DNA of 64,000 nucleotides from Legionella tucsonensis (GCF_001468035.1 NZ_LNZA01000001.1:682001-746000); one strand, 5' to 3'; shown: positions 1 to 12,300, counted from the stretch's first letter. Program-made: numbers and translations. Notes: a model not told the origin generated them from the letters alone.

Positions 1-1249
1 GAGAAATAAGTTCTCTTCCACATCGAATGATATCCACTTTACGACTTACGAACCAGTAATATCCCTCTTCATCTTGATAAGCAAGATCTCCTGTATGAAA
101 CCAGCCATTCTTTATAGTTTTTGTTGTCAATGCGGTATCTTGCCAATAACCGGAACACATACTCTCACCACGCACAATGATTTCGCCTGTTTTATATGGT
201 TTTAAAATAGGTTCCTCTTTTTCATCAATTAATTGCATTTCCATGCCTGCTATAGGCAATCCAATCGAACCAGTTTTCTTTTTTCCATAGGGGGGATTCA
301 TTGAGTAGATCTGAAGTTCGGACATACCACATCCTTCAGTAATTTCAATGTGGAATAGTAAGTTAAATTTTTCCTGGAGAAAAACAGGTGTTGCATCGCC
401 GCCGGAAAAGCAAAAATTGAGTGTATTGATTTCATAATCTAAAAGCTCAGCATGATGAATGAGCTCAAGGTAAAGTTTGGGAAATCCATAGATTTTGGTA
501 ATTCTATGTAGGTGAAGTTTTGCTAATATTTCCTTAGGATCAAAACTGGGTAATAGCACTACAGTAGCTCCAACAGCGTGAAAAGGTAAAATTTGCGAGC
601 CAAGACCAATCAAATAGCATACTGGAAACATTACTAATGTTTGATCGCTTTGATTAATCTGAATTTGCGTTATTTGGTTGTGCGTACCGTGACTGAGGCT
701 TTGATGACTATGTACAACAGTTTTGGGTAATCCTGTCGTGCCTGATGTAAAAAAAAGCAGAGCCGGTTTTTCCAATTCAATTTCAGTTGTTGCAACGGAC
801 GTATTCATGGGTAAAAGTAATTCTTGAAAGTCCAGGACTCCAGAATAGCGATTTGCTTCTGAAGTAAGATAGCATTCATTAATCTCTTTTAATATTTTTT
901 CATCATTAAGTAGCTGTTTAAAATAATCTGAAGTGGTTATAAAAATACGTGCTTCACTGTGTTTCAGTACGTAGTGAATTAACTCATTATTAAATTGAAT
1001 ATTAACAGGGACTGCTATAGCTCCTATCATAAAGCAAGCATAGTAACATAAAATAATTTCAATACTGTTTGGTAAAAGAAAAGCAACACAATCTCCTTTT
1101 GAGATACCTTTTTCTAAAAAAGAAGTCGCAAGATGCTGAGTTAATTCATAAAGTTCCTGATAGGTATAACACTTTTGATGAATAACTAAGGCAATTTTAT
1201 CAGGAAACTTTTCTGCTGATTTACTGAGTAATGTACTTAATCGATACAT
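1..1249 (-). CDS. AMP-dependent acyl-CoA synthetase/ligase, 3' end outside window
   Basis: Adenylate-forming enzyme expected to activate a carboxylic (probably fatty) acid to acyl-AMP and then acyl-CoA. Reading leftward from the ATG at 1249, 416 codons stay open to the window edge. The AMP-binding P-loop SGTTGLPKTV lies near residue 165. Later come a GEIIVRGE motif, the GWFHTGDLAYQDEEGYYW segment (adenine/ribose-binding Asp) and VSRKVDIIRCGRELIS at the edge, so only the small C-terminal lid with the catalytic lysine is missing here. A GGATT ribosome site precedes the ATG. It is divergent from the SDR gene at 1441 across a 191 bp gap. Family assignment is secure; the substrate cannot be read from the sequence. 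Confidence 0.88.
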   Translation of the reverse strand, partial: MYRLSTLLSKSAEKFPDKIALVIHQKCYTYQELYELTQHLATSFLEKGISKGDCVAFLLPNSIEIILCYYACFMIGAIAVPVNIQFNNELIHYVLKHSEARIFITTSDYFKQLLNDEKILKEINECYLTSEANRYSGVLDFQELLLPMNTSVATTEIELEKPALLFFTSGTTGLPKTVVHSHQSLSHGTHNQITQIQINQSDQTLVMFPVCYLIGLGSQILPFHAVGATVVLLPSFDPKEILAKLHLHRITKIYGFPKLYLELIHHAELLDYEINTLNFCFSGGDATPVFLQEKFNLLFHIEITEGCGMSELQIYSMNPPYGKKKTGSIGLPIAGMEMQLIDEKEEPILKPYKTGEIIVRGESMCSGYWQDTALTTKTIKNGWFHTGDLAYQDEEGYYWFVSRKVDIIRCGRELIS

Positions 1250-1440
1250 AGATACAATCCTTAAAGTAGTTTTCTCTATGAACTTCTAAGATCGTAAAAA
1301 TCGAGATCAACACAGATTTATTGCTTACAATTTATAATAAAATTCCTTTATCTGGCAATGCATGCGCATAAAATTATGCCAAGTTTGTTCAATGTCTGAT
1401 ATTATCTGCGCATGGCAAATCAAAAGAGTAAGAGGACACT

Positions 1441-2202
1441 GTGATTGTTATTACCGGTGGAGGAAGTGGGATAGGAAGATCATTAGCTTTTTCTTTGGCA
1501 AAACGAGATCAATCAATCTTAATCATAGGTAGAAAAGAAGAATTATTGCAGGAAACAGCCGCTTTTTCTTCAAAAATCCAATATATTTGCGCTGATGTTT
1601 CAACACATGAAGGTTTAGAGGCAATCAAAAATCGTCTCAATAATGTGAATCAAGTGAGTGCTCTAGTTAATAATGCAGGAACTTTAAACCCCTTGGTTCT
1701 CCTTAAGGATGTTGAGCCTAGAGACTGGTATCATGCATTTAATACAAACTTAAATGCTGCTCTTTTTCTCCCACAAATGATCTATGATAAATTAACTCAT
1801 GGCCGTGTTTTAAATATCAGTTCTGGAGCTGCTTATTTTGCAATTAGGGGATGGGGTGCGTATTGTACCTCTAAAGCAGCATTATCGATGCTAACTAAAT
1901 GTTGGCAGTTGGAGTCTGATTCAATTGCGTTTGCCAGTGTTATGCCAGGAATAATTGACACAAAAATGCAAGAGATCGCTCGAAGTAATGAAAATCCTGC
2001 TTATGAGCAGATAAGTTTTTATAAGCGATTGAAAGATGCAAACCGCCTAATTTCACCGGATACAGTTGCCGAATTCTTGGTATGGCTTTTATTGGAAGTG
2101 GATAAAAAAACTTTTGTATCTAAAGAGTGGGATATATATGATACAGAACATCATAAAGCATGGCTCAAACCCCCTCATCAAGTTCTTTATTGGGATTTTT
2201 AA
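1441..2202 (+). CDS. short-chain dehydrogenase/reductase (SDR)
   Basis: Classical SDR of 253 residues, a cytoplasmic NAD(P)-dependent oxidoreductase. The Rossmann glycine motif TGGGSGIG is at residues 5-12, NNAG at 77-80, the catalytic Ser at 127/128, and the Y-x3-K pair is Tyr141/Lys145 (GAYCTSKAA). The start is a GTG preceded by AGAGGA; the upstream in-frame space holds a stop, so no longer form is possible. The stop codon overlaps the hutI start as TAATG, which suggests translational coupling with histidine catabolism, although a role there is unproven. The shape resembles small benzil/sepiapterin-type reductases, but the substrate is unknown. Confidence 0.85.
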   Translation: MIVITGGGSGIGRSLAFSLAKRDQSILIIGRKEELLQETAAFSSKIQYICADVSTHEGLEAIKNRLNNVNQVSALVNNAGTLNPLVLLKDVEPRDWYHAFNTNLNAALFLPQMIYDKLTHGRVLNISSGAAYFAIRGWGAYCTSKAALSMLTKCWQLESDSIAFASVMPGIIDTKMQEIARSNENPAYEQISFYKRLKDANRLISPDTVAEFLVWLLLEVDKKTFVSKEWDIYDTEHHKAWLKPPHQVLYWDF

Positions 2203-3425
2203 TGTCCGCATGTGAAAAATTATTATTAAATGCAACTACCATTGATGCTCAGGGAAATCAGCTAACTCAGCAAGCTATTGCGATTAAAAATGGCCTCATT
2301 GAATGGTGTGGACCGCAAGCACAAATGCCTTCCCAATTTTATGAACTGCAACATAAAGAAGAATGTCAGGGGCAATTAGTTACTCCAGGGCTTATCGATT
2401 GTCATACTCATTTGGTTTATGGGGGAAATCGATCAACCGAGTTTCAAATGAAACTGGCCGGAGTTAGTTATGCTGAAATTGCCAAGGCAGGCGGTGGAAT
2501 CTTATCTACAGTGCACCATACACGAGCAGCGTCTGAAGAGGAATTGCTCCAACAATCCTTACCAAGAATTCTTGCTTTACGTGCAGATGGAGTGACAACA
2601 GTCGAGATCAAGTCGGGTTATGGTTTGGATTTGCCTAATGAATTGAAAATGCTGCGAGTAGCTAAGCGTTTAGGTGAGTTAACAGGATTAAGAGTTAGAA
2701 AAACATTTCTTGGCGCGCATGCAATAGGTCCTGAATTTCAAGAAAACAGCCAGGCTTACATCGATGTTCTTTGTCAAGAAATGCTGCCTGCATTGTGTGA
2801 AGAGAATTTAGCAGATGCTGTGGATGTATTTTGTGAGTCCATTGCTTTTTCACTTAAACAAACAGAGCAAGTTTTTACTGCTGCACGCAAATTAAATCTC
2901 CCTATAAAATGTCATGCTGAGCAGTTATCCAATCTTGGTGCAAGCGAGCTTGCGGCAGAGTTTGGCGCTTTATCTTGTGATCATTTGGAATTTCTGGACG
3001 AGAAAGGGGCATATGCTATGGCAAGGGCAAACACAGTTGCTGTTTTACTTCCAGGTGCTTATTATTTTCTGCGCGAAAAACAAAAACCTCCAGTAGAGCT
3101 ACTGCGACGAGCTGGAGTAGGTATGGCAATTGCCACCGATTGTAATCCTGGTTCATCGCCAACTACCTCATTACGTTTGATGATGAGTATGGCCTGCCAA
3201 TTCTTTTCATTATCTGTTCCTGAAGTACTAGCGGCAGTTACAAGTCAAGCGGCAAGAGCATTAGGTTTGCAAAAAGCGCTGGGTACACTTGCTCAAGGTA
3301 TGCAAGCTGATTTGGTATTGTGGTCTGTTAGTGACAGTGCCGCACTATGTTATTATTTTGCCTATCCCTTATCACATCGTACGATGATTGCAGGGGAATG
3401 GGTTTCTACAGAGAATAATTACTAG
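2202..3425 (+). CDS. hutI: imidazolonepropionase
   Basis: Third enzyme of histidine degradation: hydrolyses 4-imidazolone-5-propionate to N-formimino-L-glutamate in the cytoplasm. The 407-residue length is typical. Amidohydrolase metal ligands are visible: CHTH (His68/His70), [16 protein letters not shown], and the late catalytic Asp in [15 protein letters not shown]. The start is taken at the ATG at 2202, which overlaps the upstream stop (TAATG) and begins with [12 protein letters not shown]; a longer reading from 2160 would run 42 bases into the SDR gene and add a serine-rich stretch foreign to the family. No other hut gene is in the window, so the pathway is split or incomplete locally. 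Confidence 0.93.
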   Translation: MSACEKLLLNATTIDAQGNQLTQQAIAIKNGLIEWCGPQAQMPSQFYELQHKEECQGQLVTPGLIDCHTHLVYGGNRSTEFQMKLAGVSYAEIAKAGGGILSTVHHTRAASEEELLQQSLPRILALRADGVTTVEIKSGYGLDLPNELKMLRVAKRLGELTGLRVRKTFLGAHAIGPEFQENSQAYIDVLCQEMLPALCEENLADAVDVFCESIAFSLKQTEQVFTAARKLNLPIKCHAEQLSNLGASELAAEFGALSCDHLEFLDEKGAYAMARANTVAVLLPGAYYFLREKQKPPVELLRRAGVGMAIATDCNPGSSPTTSLRLMMSMACQFFSLSVPEVLAAVTSQAARALGLQKALGTLAQGMQADLVLWSVSDSAALCYYFAYPLSHRTMIAGEWVSTENNY

Positions 3426-3433
3426 GAAATAAA

Positions 3434-4120
3434 ATGATGTTGAATCCACTAAAAACACTTTTCTCTTTATGTTTTCTCATAAGTTCCTTCACTGCTTGGG
3501 CTATAAATCCAATATCGATTAAAAAAGAGACTCCTGTTTATATTCTTGATATCAAATACCCACAAGAATTTAAAGACCCACGCATCAATGCTGCAGTACA
3601 GGATTTCATTGAAAAATCCAAAAAAAATTTTTTTAAAGAAATTGCTGGTGATTCGGATATTCCTGCTGATGCACCAGGAAAATCGGGTTTAAATGTCACT
3701 TATTCTTTGCCTTATAAAACCAAAAATGCCTTAAGTGTGTCTTTTAATATTTCGATTAATCACCGGGGAGCTGCACATCCCTCAAATACAGTGGCAGTAC
3801 TAAATTTTATTAATGGCCGTCAGGTTAGTTTATCTGATTTATTTCGTCCTGAAGTGAATTATTTAAAACCTATTGCCAGTTTCTGCAGCAAAAAAATTAC
3901 TGAGAAAAATTTTTCGGATAAGAAATGGATTGAAGAAGGTACTAAGCCTATAGATAAAAATTATAAGATTTGGTCTTTTTCTCCAGATGGAATCAATATT
4001 ATTTTTGATACATATCAGGTTGCTGCTTATGTTTATGGTCCGCAGACGGTAAAAATACCTTTGTCACAAATTTCTTCTTTACTCAATCCTGAAATAATGC
4101 ATAGTGTTTGGGGTCGTTAA
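3434..4120 (+). CDS. secreted DUF3298/DUF4163 (RsiV/PdaC-like) protein
   Basis: A 228-residue exported protein with a signal peptide (hydrophobic core LFSLCFLISSFTAWA, likely cleaved after AWA). The body, with its IDKNYKIWSFSPDGINIIFDTYQVAAYVYGPQTVKIPLSQI segment described in pieces here as an aromatic-rich beta region followed by YGPQTVKIPLSQI, is the typical DUF3298 C-terminus; the first half fits the DUF4163 domain. Family members are periplasmic or cell-surface and include lysozyme-sensing anti-sigma factors and deacetylase accessories; no catalytic residues are evident. AGGAAATAAA precedes the ATG. Its TAA overlaps the next gene's ATG (TAATG), so it is probably co-translated with the OPT transporter. 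Confidence 0.75.
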   Translation: MMLNPLKTLFSLCFLISSFTAWAINPISIKKETPVYILDIKYPQEFKDPRINAAVQDFIEKSKKNFFKEIAGDSDIPADAPGKSGLNVTYSLPYKTKNALSVSFNISINHRGAAHPSNTVAVLNFINGRQVSLSDLFRPEVNYLKPIASFCSKKITEKNFSDKKWIEEGTKPIDKNYKIWSFSPDGINIIFDTYQVAAYVYGPQTVKIPLSQISSLLNPEIMHSVWGR

Positions 4121-6141
4121 TGGCTGATACTCCTTTTATAGCTGCTGATAAAAAAGTAGCTGAACTTTCTTTTCGAGTTGTTTTTCTTGCAATAATACTG
4201 ACTGTTTTGTTGGCTATGTCCAATGCGTATCTTGCCTTGAAGCTGGGGATTTTGACTTCTGCATCCATTCCGGCAGCAATTATTTCCATGGGCATTTTGC
4301 GCTTTTTTAAAAATTCCACCATTCTTGAAAATAATGCGGTGCAAACCGCAGCATCTGCTGGTGAGGCTGTAGCAGGAGGGATTGTTTATACCATTCCAGC
4401 ATTGATTATTATTGGTTTTTGGAATCATTTTGATTACCTCACTAATTTTTTCATTGCGGTTTGTGGCGGCGCTCTAGGGGTATTATTTTCCATTCCACTC
4501 CGTCGTATTTTGGTCCATGATCAATCTTTAAAATTTCCCGAAGGGAGAGCAATTGCGGAAGTACTAAAGTCGTCCGTGGAAAAAACAGGCCTTAAAGACA
4601 TATTAATTGGAGGAGCAGTAGGCGGTCTGATTGAATTATTCCAAACTGGATTTAAAGTAATTGCTAACAGTTGGGGTTATTGGTTTGTGATAAAACGATC
4701 ACTATTTGGTCTTGGCGCTGGTTTTTCCGCTACGATGATAGGCGCTGGTTATCTTGTTGGCCATGATATGGCGATCAGTATCTATTTGGGAGCAGTAATT
4801 TCTTGGTTGGTTGCATTACCTGCAGTCAGCCACTTTTATCCCGAATTTATAAATCATTATCCTGCTGAACAAGCTGCAACATTTTTATGGAACAGCGAAA
4901 TGCGCTATTTGGGTATAGGTGCTATGTTGTTTGCAGGTGTATGGACTTTTTTAAAATTAGTTAAACCGCTCTCGAGAAGCATTGGGACTTCACTGCAAAC
5001 ATATATGTCTAAAGGAAGCGTTAGTACTCAGTTGCTGCGAATTGATAAGGACATCCCTTTGCCTTATATTTTGATAGGTACTGGTACATTTGCTGCGATC
5101 TTGTTTCTCTTTTTTCAATTTGTTCTGCCTTTAGATCAAGTAGGATTGGATAATCAATATTCACCAACTCTAGTTTTTCTTGCAGTTCTTTATGTATTAT
5201 TTATCGGATTTATTTTTTCGGTTATTACTGCCTATTTTTCAGGTATGGTAGGTGTTACAGCAAGTCCAGGGAGTTCTGTTGTAATCTCAGGAATGCTTTT
5301 TGCAGCATGGTTGTTGTTAGTCGCTATTGATCATTTATTGCCATTACCCTTAAGTACGCAACAAATCCAGGCAGCTGAAGCAATTACGATTATTATTGGA
5401 GCTGTAGTTACCGGCATTGCGGCAATTGCGAATGATAATACCCAAGATCTCAAAGTGGGACAGCTTGTCGGGGCAACTCCATGGAAACAACAATTGATGC
5501 TGTTGTTGGGTGTGGTGATTTCTTCTTTAGTAATTCCACCGGTAATGCAGTTACTATTTAATGTGTATGGGATTGCAGGGGTAATGCCTCATCCTGGTAT
5601 GGATATCAGTCAATCTTTACCCGCGCCAACAGCCGCTTTAATGGCTGCTATTACGGAAGCTGTTTTCAGGAATTCATTACCATGGACCATGATGTTGATT
5701 GGTTCTGCAATTATTCTGATTATTATTTTTCTCAATTATATTTTTAAATTAAGGCGTTTTTTAAATTTATCCATTTTAGGAATCGCTATAGGAATGTATT
5801 TACCACTTTCTTCTTCATTCCCGCTGTTTATTGGCGGTATGATTGCATTGTTCGTTAAAGAACGTTTAAAACGCAAGACTCCTATTAAAGAAGAAGCAAC
5901 AATCCGCAAACAAAGAGGGACTCTTATTGCCTGTGGTTTGGTGGCAGGTTCTGCAATTATGGATGTCTTGCTTGCTATTCCTTTTTCAATCTTTCAAAGC
6001 CCAGATGCTTTGCAATTGGTTGGTCCAGGCTGGGAAAATATAGGTGTGTATTTGGGAGTTTTATCTACCTTGTTACTTGCTTGCTGGATCAATCATAGGG
6101 TTGTTGGGAAAGATAAAGATAACGATTCAGGTAATGGTTAA
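4120..6141 (+). CDS. OPT family oligopeptide/metal-chelate transporter
   Basis: Inner-membrane transporter of 673 residues with about 14-16 hydrophobic segments. The N-terminus (AELSFRVVFLAIILTVLLAMSN, AYLALKLGILTSASIPAAII) and the loop KFPEGRAIAEVLKS are hallmarks of bacterial OPT proteins, which import peptides or metal-chelate complexes. Internal features include NDNTQDLKVGQLVGATPWKQ and a C-terminal hydrophobic hairpin before a charged tail. The ATG at 4120, overlapping the upstream stop, is preferred over a TTG at 4108 that lies inside the preceding gene. Substrate unknown. Confidence is high for the family only. Confidence 0.9.
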   Translation: MADTPFIAADKKVAELSFRVVFLAIILTVLLAMSNAYLALKLGILTSASIPAAIISMGILRFFKNSTILENNAVQTAASAGEAVAGGIVYTIPALIIIGFWNHFDYLTNFFIAVCGGALGVLFSIPLRRILVHDQSLKFPEGRAIAEVLKSSVEKTGLKDILIGGAVGGLIELFQTGFKVIANSWGYWFVIKRSLFGLGAGFSATMIGAGYLVGHDMAISIYLGAVISWLVALPAVSHFYPEFINHYPAEQAATFLWNSEMRYLGIGAMLFAGVWTFLKLVKPLSRSIGTSLQTYMSKGSVSTQLLRIDKDIPLPYILIGTGTFAAILFLFFQFVLPLDQVGLDNQYSPTLVFLAVLYVLFIGFIFSVITAYFSGMVGVTASPGSSVVISGMLFAAWLLLVAIDHLLPLPLSTQQIQAAEAITIIIGAVVTGIAAIANDNTQDLKVGQLVGATPWKQQLMLLLGVVISSLVIPPVMQLLFNVYGIAGVMPHPGMDISQSLPAPTAALMAAITEAVFRNSLPWTMMLIGSAIILIIIFLNYIFKLRRFLNLSILGIAIGMYLPLSSSFPLFIGGMIALFVKERLKRKTPIKEEATIRKQRGTLIACGLVAGSAIMDVLLAIPFSIFQSPDALQLVGPGWENIGVYLGVLSTLLLACWINHRVVGKDKDNDSGNG

Positions 6142-6147
6142 TTTATT

Positions 6148-6173
6148 AATCCTGGCTGTTTGCAGCTAGGATT
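6148..6173 (+). terminator. hairpin after OPT gene
   Basis: AATCCTGGCTG-TTTG-CAGCTAGGATT forms an 11 bp stem with one G-U pair just after the stop codon. No U-run follows, so it may be an mRNA 3'-end stabiliser rather than a true intrinsic terminator. Confidence 0.35.
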
Positions 6174-6319
6174 GATGAGGAATACGTGCATGATTACAAG
6201 AGCAACCAGACTTGTATCTTATGTATCCAATTAGCCGATGTAGCGCTTGATGCGCGATATCCAGAAGATCTTTGACCCACTTTCAGAGATCTTTCTCTTC
6301 ATTGGATTCTCCCATGGAT

Positions 6320-6357
6320 ACCGCGCGCATAAAAGCGTGCGGTAAGTAAGTTTTTTT
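6320..6357 (+). terminator. possible intrinsic terminator
   Basis: ACCGCGCGC-ATAAAA-GCGTGCGGT is a 9 bp GC-rich stem followed after seven bases by seven T residues. It lies between the convergent OPT gene and valS. Confidence 0.45.
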
Positions 6358-6382
6358 AAAATTATTTTAAAACAAAATATTA

Positions 6383-9148
6383 TTATAGCGACTCTATCCT
6401 GGTTTTATGTTGTAACAGCTTTTCTTTAGTTTGCTGTGCCTGCGCCAATTTTTCACGTTCTTTAGCAATAATTTCCGCAGGTGCTTTATCAGTAAATTTA
6501 GGGTTGTTTAATTTACCTTCGGCAAGTCCAATGTCTTTATCTAATTTGGCTAACTCCTTTGTTAAACGCATCAATTCTGCATCTTTGTCAATTAAATCAG
6601 CCATTGGAATGAGTAATTCAATTTCACCTAATACAGCAGTTGCAGATACGGGTACTTTTTCATCTGCTCCAAGAAAATGAATATGACTTAATTTACTCAG
6701 CGCTTTTAAAGTATGCTGATATTTTTCCACTCTCTCTTTAAGCACTGGTGTAATATGACGAATATAAAGCGGAATAAGCTTAGCCGGTGAAATCGACATT
6801 TCACTACGGATGGTGCGTACGGCTTGAATCGCTGATTTTAGCCATTCCAATTCTTCTTCAATGGTATCATTGATGAATTCATGATTCACTTGAGGGTAAG
6901 CGCTAGTCATAATGCTTGTGCCATTATCACTGGTTAACTTTGTAGTACGCTGCCAAATTTCTTCTGTAATGAATGGCATTAAAGGGTGCAATATTTTAAG
7001 AATTCGATCAAGAACGTGAATTAAGGTTCTGCGAGTGCCTCGTTTTAAAGCACTCAATGCATGTTCATCTTGTAATACGGGCTTGGATAACTCCAGATAC
7101 CAATCGCAATATTCGTGCCAAACAAATTCGTAAATCGTGTTTGATAGCAAATCTAATCGATACGTTTCAAAATAATGATGTACTTTGCTTATGGTGCGTT
7201 GCAAACGGGATAAAATCCACTGATCTGCAGGGGTATACTGAAACGCCCCATCATCGAAATCTATCTGTTCCTCATCGGTATTGAGCAATACGTATCGTGC
7301 GGCATTCCACAGTTTGTTGCAAAAATTGCGATAGCCTTCCACTCGACCTATATCAAAGCGTACATTACGACCTGTAGATGCAAGAGAGCAATAAGTAAAG
7401 CGAAGGGCATCTGTTCCATAGGCACTAATGCCCTCAGGGAATTCTTTACGTGTGTTTTTGATTATTTTGTCACGGACCGACTGCAACATTAGATTAGATG
7501 TTCGTTTTGCAATAAGTGATTCGAGATCAATTCCATCAACAATGTCCAGCGGATCAAGCACATTACCTTTAGATTTGGACATTTTATGTCCTTCACTATC
7601 TCGGATTAATCCGGTAATAAATACTTCTTTAAAAGGAATTTTTCCGGTAAATTTTAAGCCCATCATAATCATACGAGCAACCCAGAAAAAGATAATATCA
7701 AAGCCAGTAACGAGTACTGAAGTGGGGTAGAACTGTTCTAATTCTGGAGTACGTTCAGGCCAGCCTAGAGTTGAAAAAGGCCAAAGCGCAGAAGAAAACC
7801 AGGTATCTAGGACGTCTTCATCTTGCTTAAGCACAGTTGAATCTTTAATTTTGTATTTAAAGCGTACATCGTTTTCACTATAACCCACATAAACATTACC
7901 ATTATTGTCATACCATGCAGGTATTCGATGTCCCCACCATAATTGACGGCTAATACACCAGTCTTCAATATTGTCCATCCATTGAAAATAGGTTTTGGTC
8001 CAGGTTTCTGGGATAAATCGAATTTCACCGCTTTTCACAACGGCTATTGCTGGTTCAGCTAAGGGTTGAGTTTTTACATACCATTGATCAGTTAATAGGG
8101 GTTCTATAATGACATGTGATTTTTCGCCACGAGGTACTTTTAACTTATGTGGTTCGGTTTTAATTAATAAGCCTGCTGCCTCCAGATCATTAATAATTTG
8201 TTCTCGGGCTATAAATCGATCCATACCCTGATATTTTAAAGGAGCATTCTTATTAATAGAGGCTTTTTTGGTTAAGATATTTATAACAGGAAGTGTATGA
8301 CGTTTACCTACTTCATGATCATTAAAGTCATGGGCAGGTGTAATTTTAACGCAGCCACTGCCAAATTCTTTATCAACATATTCATCAGCGATTATGGGAA
8401 TAGTCCGATCACAAAGCGGTAGGTAGACCTGTTGTCCAATAAGATGTTGGAAGCGTGGATCATCAGGATGTACAGCAACTGCTGTATCTCCTAACATGGT
8501 TTCAGGACGAGTCGTAGCTACAATAAGCGATTCAGTTGAGTTAACAACTGGATAGCGAATATGCCAGAGAAAACCATCTTCCTCTTCAGAAAGTACTTCA
8601 AGATCAGATACTGCAGTCCCTAACTTAGGATCCCAATTCACTAAACGGGTTCCACGATAAATCAATCCTTCGTCATAGAGTTGCACAAATACTTTTTGTA
8701 CAGCAGCTGATAATCCTTCATCCATGGTAAATCGTTCACGACTCCAGTCTACAGACGCACCTAAACGTCTCATTTGTTGCGTGATGGTATTACCTGATTC
8801 ATTTTTCCATTGCCAAACGCGCTCTAAAAATTGTTCGCGGCTAAGATCTTTTCTAGAAATCCCTGAAGCCTCAAGCTGACGCTCAACAACAAGTTGCGTT
8901 GAAATTCCTGCATGATCAGTACCCGGTTGCCATAAAGTTCTATCACCTAACATTCGATGATAACGGGTCAAAGCATCCATAATCGTATGCTGAAAACCAT
9001 GTCCCATATGCAGACTACCCGTGACGTTAGGAGGAGGAAGCATGATGCAATATTTTTTACCGTCACCATGAGGTTGGAAATAATGATGATTTTCCCAATT
9101 TTTATAGCATGCTTTTTCAATTGCTTCAGGGGAATAGATTTTATCCAT
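6383..9148 (-). CDS. valS: valyl-tRNA synthetase
   Basis: Class I aminoacyl-tRNA synthetase charging tRNA-Val; cytoplasmic and essential. At 921 residues it has the normal bacterial length. The HIGH-type motif is [13 protein letters not shown] near residue 45, the CP1 editing domain follows ([19 protein letters not shown]), and the KMSKS motif appears as [13 protein letters not shown] near residue 525. A C-terminal coiled coil (from about [17 protein letters not shown] to the end) is the tRNA-binding arm typical of ValRS. It starts at an ATG; the gene stands alone, convergent with the OPT gene and downstream of the RND permease on the same strand. Confidence 0.98.
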   Translation of the reverse strand: MDKIYSPEAIEKACYKNWENHHYFQPHGDGKKYCIMLPPPNVTGSLHMGHGFQHTIMDALTRYHRMLGDRTLWQPGTDHAGISTQLVVERQLEASGISRKDLSREQFLERVWQWKNESGNTITQQMRRLGASVDWSRERFTMDEGLSAAVQKVFVQLYDEGLIYRGTRLVNWDPKLGTAVSDLEVLSEEEDGFLWHIRYPVVNSTESLIVATTRPETMLGDTAVAVHPDDPRFQHLIGQQVYLPLCDRTIPIIADEYVDKEFGSGCVKITPAHDFNDHEVGKRHTLPVINILTKKASINKNAPLKYQGMDRFIAREQIINDLEAAGLLIKTEPHKLKVPRGEKSHVIIEPLLTDQWYVKTQPLAEPAIAVVKSGEIRFIPETWTKTYFQWMDNIEDWCISRQLWWGHRIPAWYDNNGNVYVGYSENDVRFKYKIKDSTVLKQDEDVLDTWFSSALWPFSTLGWPERTPELEQFYPTSVLVTGFDIIFFWVARMIMMGLKFTGKIPFKEVFITGLIRDSEGHKMSKSKGNVLDPLDIVDGIDLESLIAKRTSNLMLQSVRDKIIKNTRKEFPEGISAYGTDALRFTYCSLASTGRNVRFDIGRVEGYRNFCNKLWNAARYVLLNTDEEQIDFDDGAFQYTPADQWILSRLQRTISKVHHYFETYRLDLLSNTIYEFVWHEYCDWYLELSKPVLQDEHALSALKRGTRRTLIHVLDRILKILHPLMPFITEEIWQRTTKLTSDNGTSIMTSAYPQVNHEFINDTIEEELEWLKSAIQAVRTIRSEMSISPAKLIPLYIRHITPVLKERVEKYQHTLKALSKLSHIHFLGADEKVPVSATAVLGEIELLIPMADLIDKDAELMRLTKELAKLDKDIGLAEGKLNNPKFTDKAPAEIIAKEREKLAQAQQTKEKLLQHKTRIESL

Positions 9149-9254
9149 GATTAAACCTGTACTGATAAAAGACGAAATATTATCACAAATTCAAGCGTAA
9201 GTTGAATTAATAAGGGCAATATACTCGGTGTTTAAATTAAGGAAGGGGATATTG

Positions 9255-9292
9255 TAGCAACTGTCTTGAATTTCATGTTGAGACAGTTGCTA
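9255..9292. repeat. 12 bp perfect inverted repeat
   Basis: TAGCAACTGTCT and AGACAGTTGCTA flank a 14-base loop in the gap between the RND permease stop and the valS start. Without a U-run on either strand it is only a candidate terminator for the permease gene or a binding site. Confidence 0.5.
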
Positions 9293-9352
9293 TGTTTTCG
9301 GGTTGTTTAAATTATCCCGGGTTTGGATACGCTTCACACAGGGTTACTATTT

Positions 9353-12300
9353 TTAATGATTTTGAGGAGGTACTTGAACATCCGGAATTTTTGCTTCATC
9401 AAACTGAGGTTCAGATTTTTTTGAGCGATGGTCTTCTGCAATGTAAGTATACAAAGTAGGAACTACAAATAGAGTGAATCCCGTTCCGATTAACAAGCCA
9501 GTTGCAATGACCAGTCCAATATCAAAACGACTCACAGCACCTGCTCCACTGGCAATCAAGAGAGGTAATACTCCAAATACCATCGCGGCAGTTGTCATGA
9601 GAATGGGTCTTAATCTGATTCCAGCAGCCTCTTCTACTGCTGCTCGTTTATCCAGATTTTTTTCACGTTGTAAATGGTTGGCAAAATCAACGATTAAAAT
9701 ACCATGTTTAGAAATTAATCCAATTAGGGTAATCAAACCGACCTGGGTGTAAATATTGATACTTGCCAAGCCCAAATTCAAAGGAATTAAAGCGCCACAG
9801 ATGGACATAGGCACGCTGATTAAAACGATTAAAGGATCGCGAAAACTTTCATATTGAGCTGAAAGTACCAAAAAGATAATGATGATTGCAAAAACGAACG
9901 CAAAGAGCAGGGCGCTTCCTTCTTGGATAAACTGTCTTGACTCACCACCATAATCAGCGGAAAAACCTTTAGGCAAAGTATCATTGGCGGCATTTTGTAA
10001 GAACGCTAGACCTTCGCCTAGTGTTTTTCCAGGCATCATGACTGCTTGAATGGTCGCTGAATTCATTTGTTGGAAATGTGACGCTGCGTTAGGTGCCGTT
10101 TTTTCCTTGGCAGTGACTACTGTTGAGAGGGGAACCATGGTGCCGTTCATGGTTTTTACATATATTTGTCCTAATTGCTCTGGAGTCATACGAAATGATC
10201 GGCTTAATTGGGGTATTACCTGATAACTGCGTCCTTCTAAGTTAAAATAATTCACATAACCGCCTGATAAAGCGCTGGTTAAACTGCTTCCAACTGCTTG
10301 CATATCTAACCCCATTTCTGAAGCTTTGGAGCGATTAATATCCAATACAATTTGTGGCTTATTGAATTTGAGTGAATTATCGACATAAATAAATAAACCA
10401 CTTTTTTGGGCTTTTTCGGTCAGCTTATTGGAAACATCGAGTAAGCTTTGAAAGTCATTCGTTGTTTTGATGACGAATTGAACTGGCGTACCGCCCCCGC
10501 CGCCAGGAAGAGGAGGAGGAACAATTGCAAAAGCATTTAAGCCTGCAACTTGTGATAACTTATCTTGCAAAGGTTGTTTTAAAGCAAACTGGCTTTTACT
10601 GCGTTGGTTCCATGGTTTCAATACCATTCCTGAGATGGTTTGGCTGCTGTTGTTTACGGTAAAATAATTTTCTGTTTCGGGGAAGCTTTTATAAATCGCA
10701 TCAAATGGTTTGGTGAAGGCTTCAATATAATTAAGTGTCGCATATTGAGGGATCATCGCCATGACAAAAAAGAATCCTTGGTCCTCATCAGGAGCAGTTT
10801 CTGCTGAGGTATGAGTATAGAGATAAGGCAGCATAATGATAACAACTGCTGCAAAAAACAGCATAATTACTCGGGTGTTCAGTAAACTATGTAATGCATT
10901 TTGGTATTTTACTTTAAGTTTATTGAAAAAATTATCGAGAAAATGAACAAACTTGCCACTACTAATCTCTTTAGATAACACCCTTGAGCACATCATAGGA
11001 GAGAGGGTTAACGCGATGATCCCTGAAATGATTACTGCACAAGCCAAAGTAAAAGCAAATTCTTTAAATAAGGCCCCAGTCAGTCCTCCCATAAACCCAA
11101 TTGGTGCATACACTGCTGCAAGTGTAATCGTCATTGCAATAACAGGGGTGGCTATTTCTCGAGCCCCAATCAGTGCAGCATCAAAAGGAGTTTTTCCTTC
11201 CTCTATATGGCGATGAACGTTTTCTACAACCACAATAGCGTCATCAACTACCAAACCAATAGCCAAAACAAAAGCAAGTAAGGTAAGTAAATTGACGCTG
11301 TATCCTAGTATAAGCATCAAAGTACATACCCCAATTAATGAAAGAGGAATAGTGACAATAGGAATGAATACTGAGCGAATCGATCCCAAGAATAAAAAAA
11401 TGACTACGATAACAATTAGGCCTGCTTCAATAATGGTATGTGTCACTTCATCCAAAGATGCTCTAATAAACTCTGTTGCATCATAGACTATTGTCCCTGA
11501 TAGAGACGGTGGAAACTCCTTGATGACTGAGGGAAGTATTTTTCTTACATCGCTGATTACAGTAAGCGGATTTGCTGTGGGTGTGGGAGTAATGGATATA
11601 AATACTGCTTTTTTTCCATTGAACGTGACGGAGGTATCATAGTCTTGTGAGCCTAATTCAACTCTACCAACATCGCGCAAACGAACGATAGATCCTTTGT
11701 CGCTTTTAACAATTAAATTACTAAATTGCGTGGTATCATTCAGATCTGTTTTCGCAGTGACACTGATCGCTACATATTCACCTTTAGTATTTCCGGCAGC
11801 AGTGAGGAAATTATTTTTAGCAAGTACGACAGAAACATCTGAAGGGGAAACACCCAGTGCGGCCATTTTAATTGGATCAAGGAAAATTCGCATGGAGTAA
11901 GTTGCTCCACCTAAAATCTCTGCTTTAGCTACCCCATCCACAGTTTGCAATTGCGGTTGTACGACACGAGTCGCGTAATCCGTGATTTGCTGAGGTGTCA
12001 TTTCTGTACTGTCCAAACTGATGTACATTAATGCTGTGGAACTATCAGATGTTTTTAATATAACCGGTTGTTGGGATTCTTTAGGAAGTTGGTTCAGGGT
12101 TTGTTGCACTTTGCTCATTACATCAGTAAAGGCTACTTGCGGATCAAAATTTAATTTAATATTCAGGGTGATGGTGCTTAAACCCTGCGTACTTGAAGAG
12201 GTCATGTAATCAATCCCTTCTGCACTGGCTACCGCTTTTTCAAGAGGAGAAGTAATGAATCCCGCAATAAGATCGGCATCTGCTCCCGGGTAAGCTGTCA

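Noticed and set aside
2160-2202. Longer hutI start
   Set aside because: Overlaps the SDR gene and adds a Ser-rich stretch; the TAATG junction at 2202 is the natural start.
6200-6320. Third copy of the GC-rich remnant (shares AGATCTTCTGGAT in inverted form with 18809-18821)
   Set aside because: Match limited to about 13 bases with no parallel reading frame.
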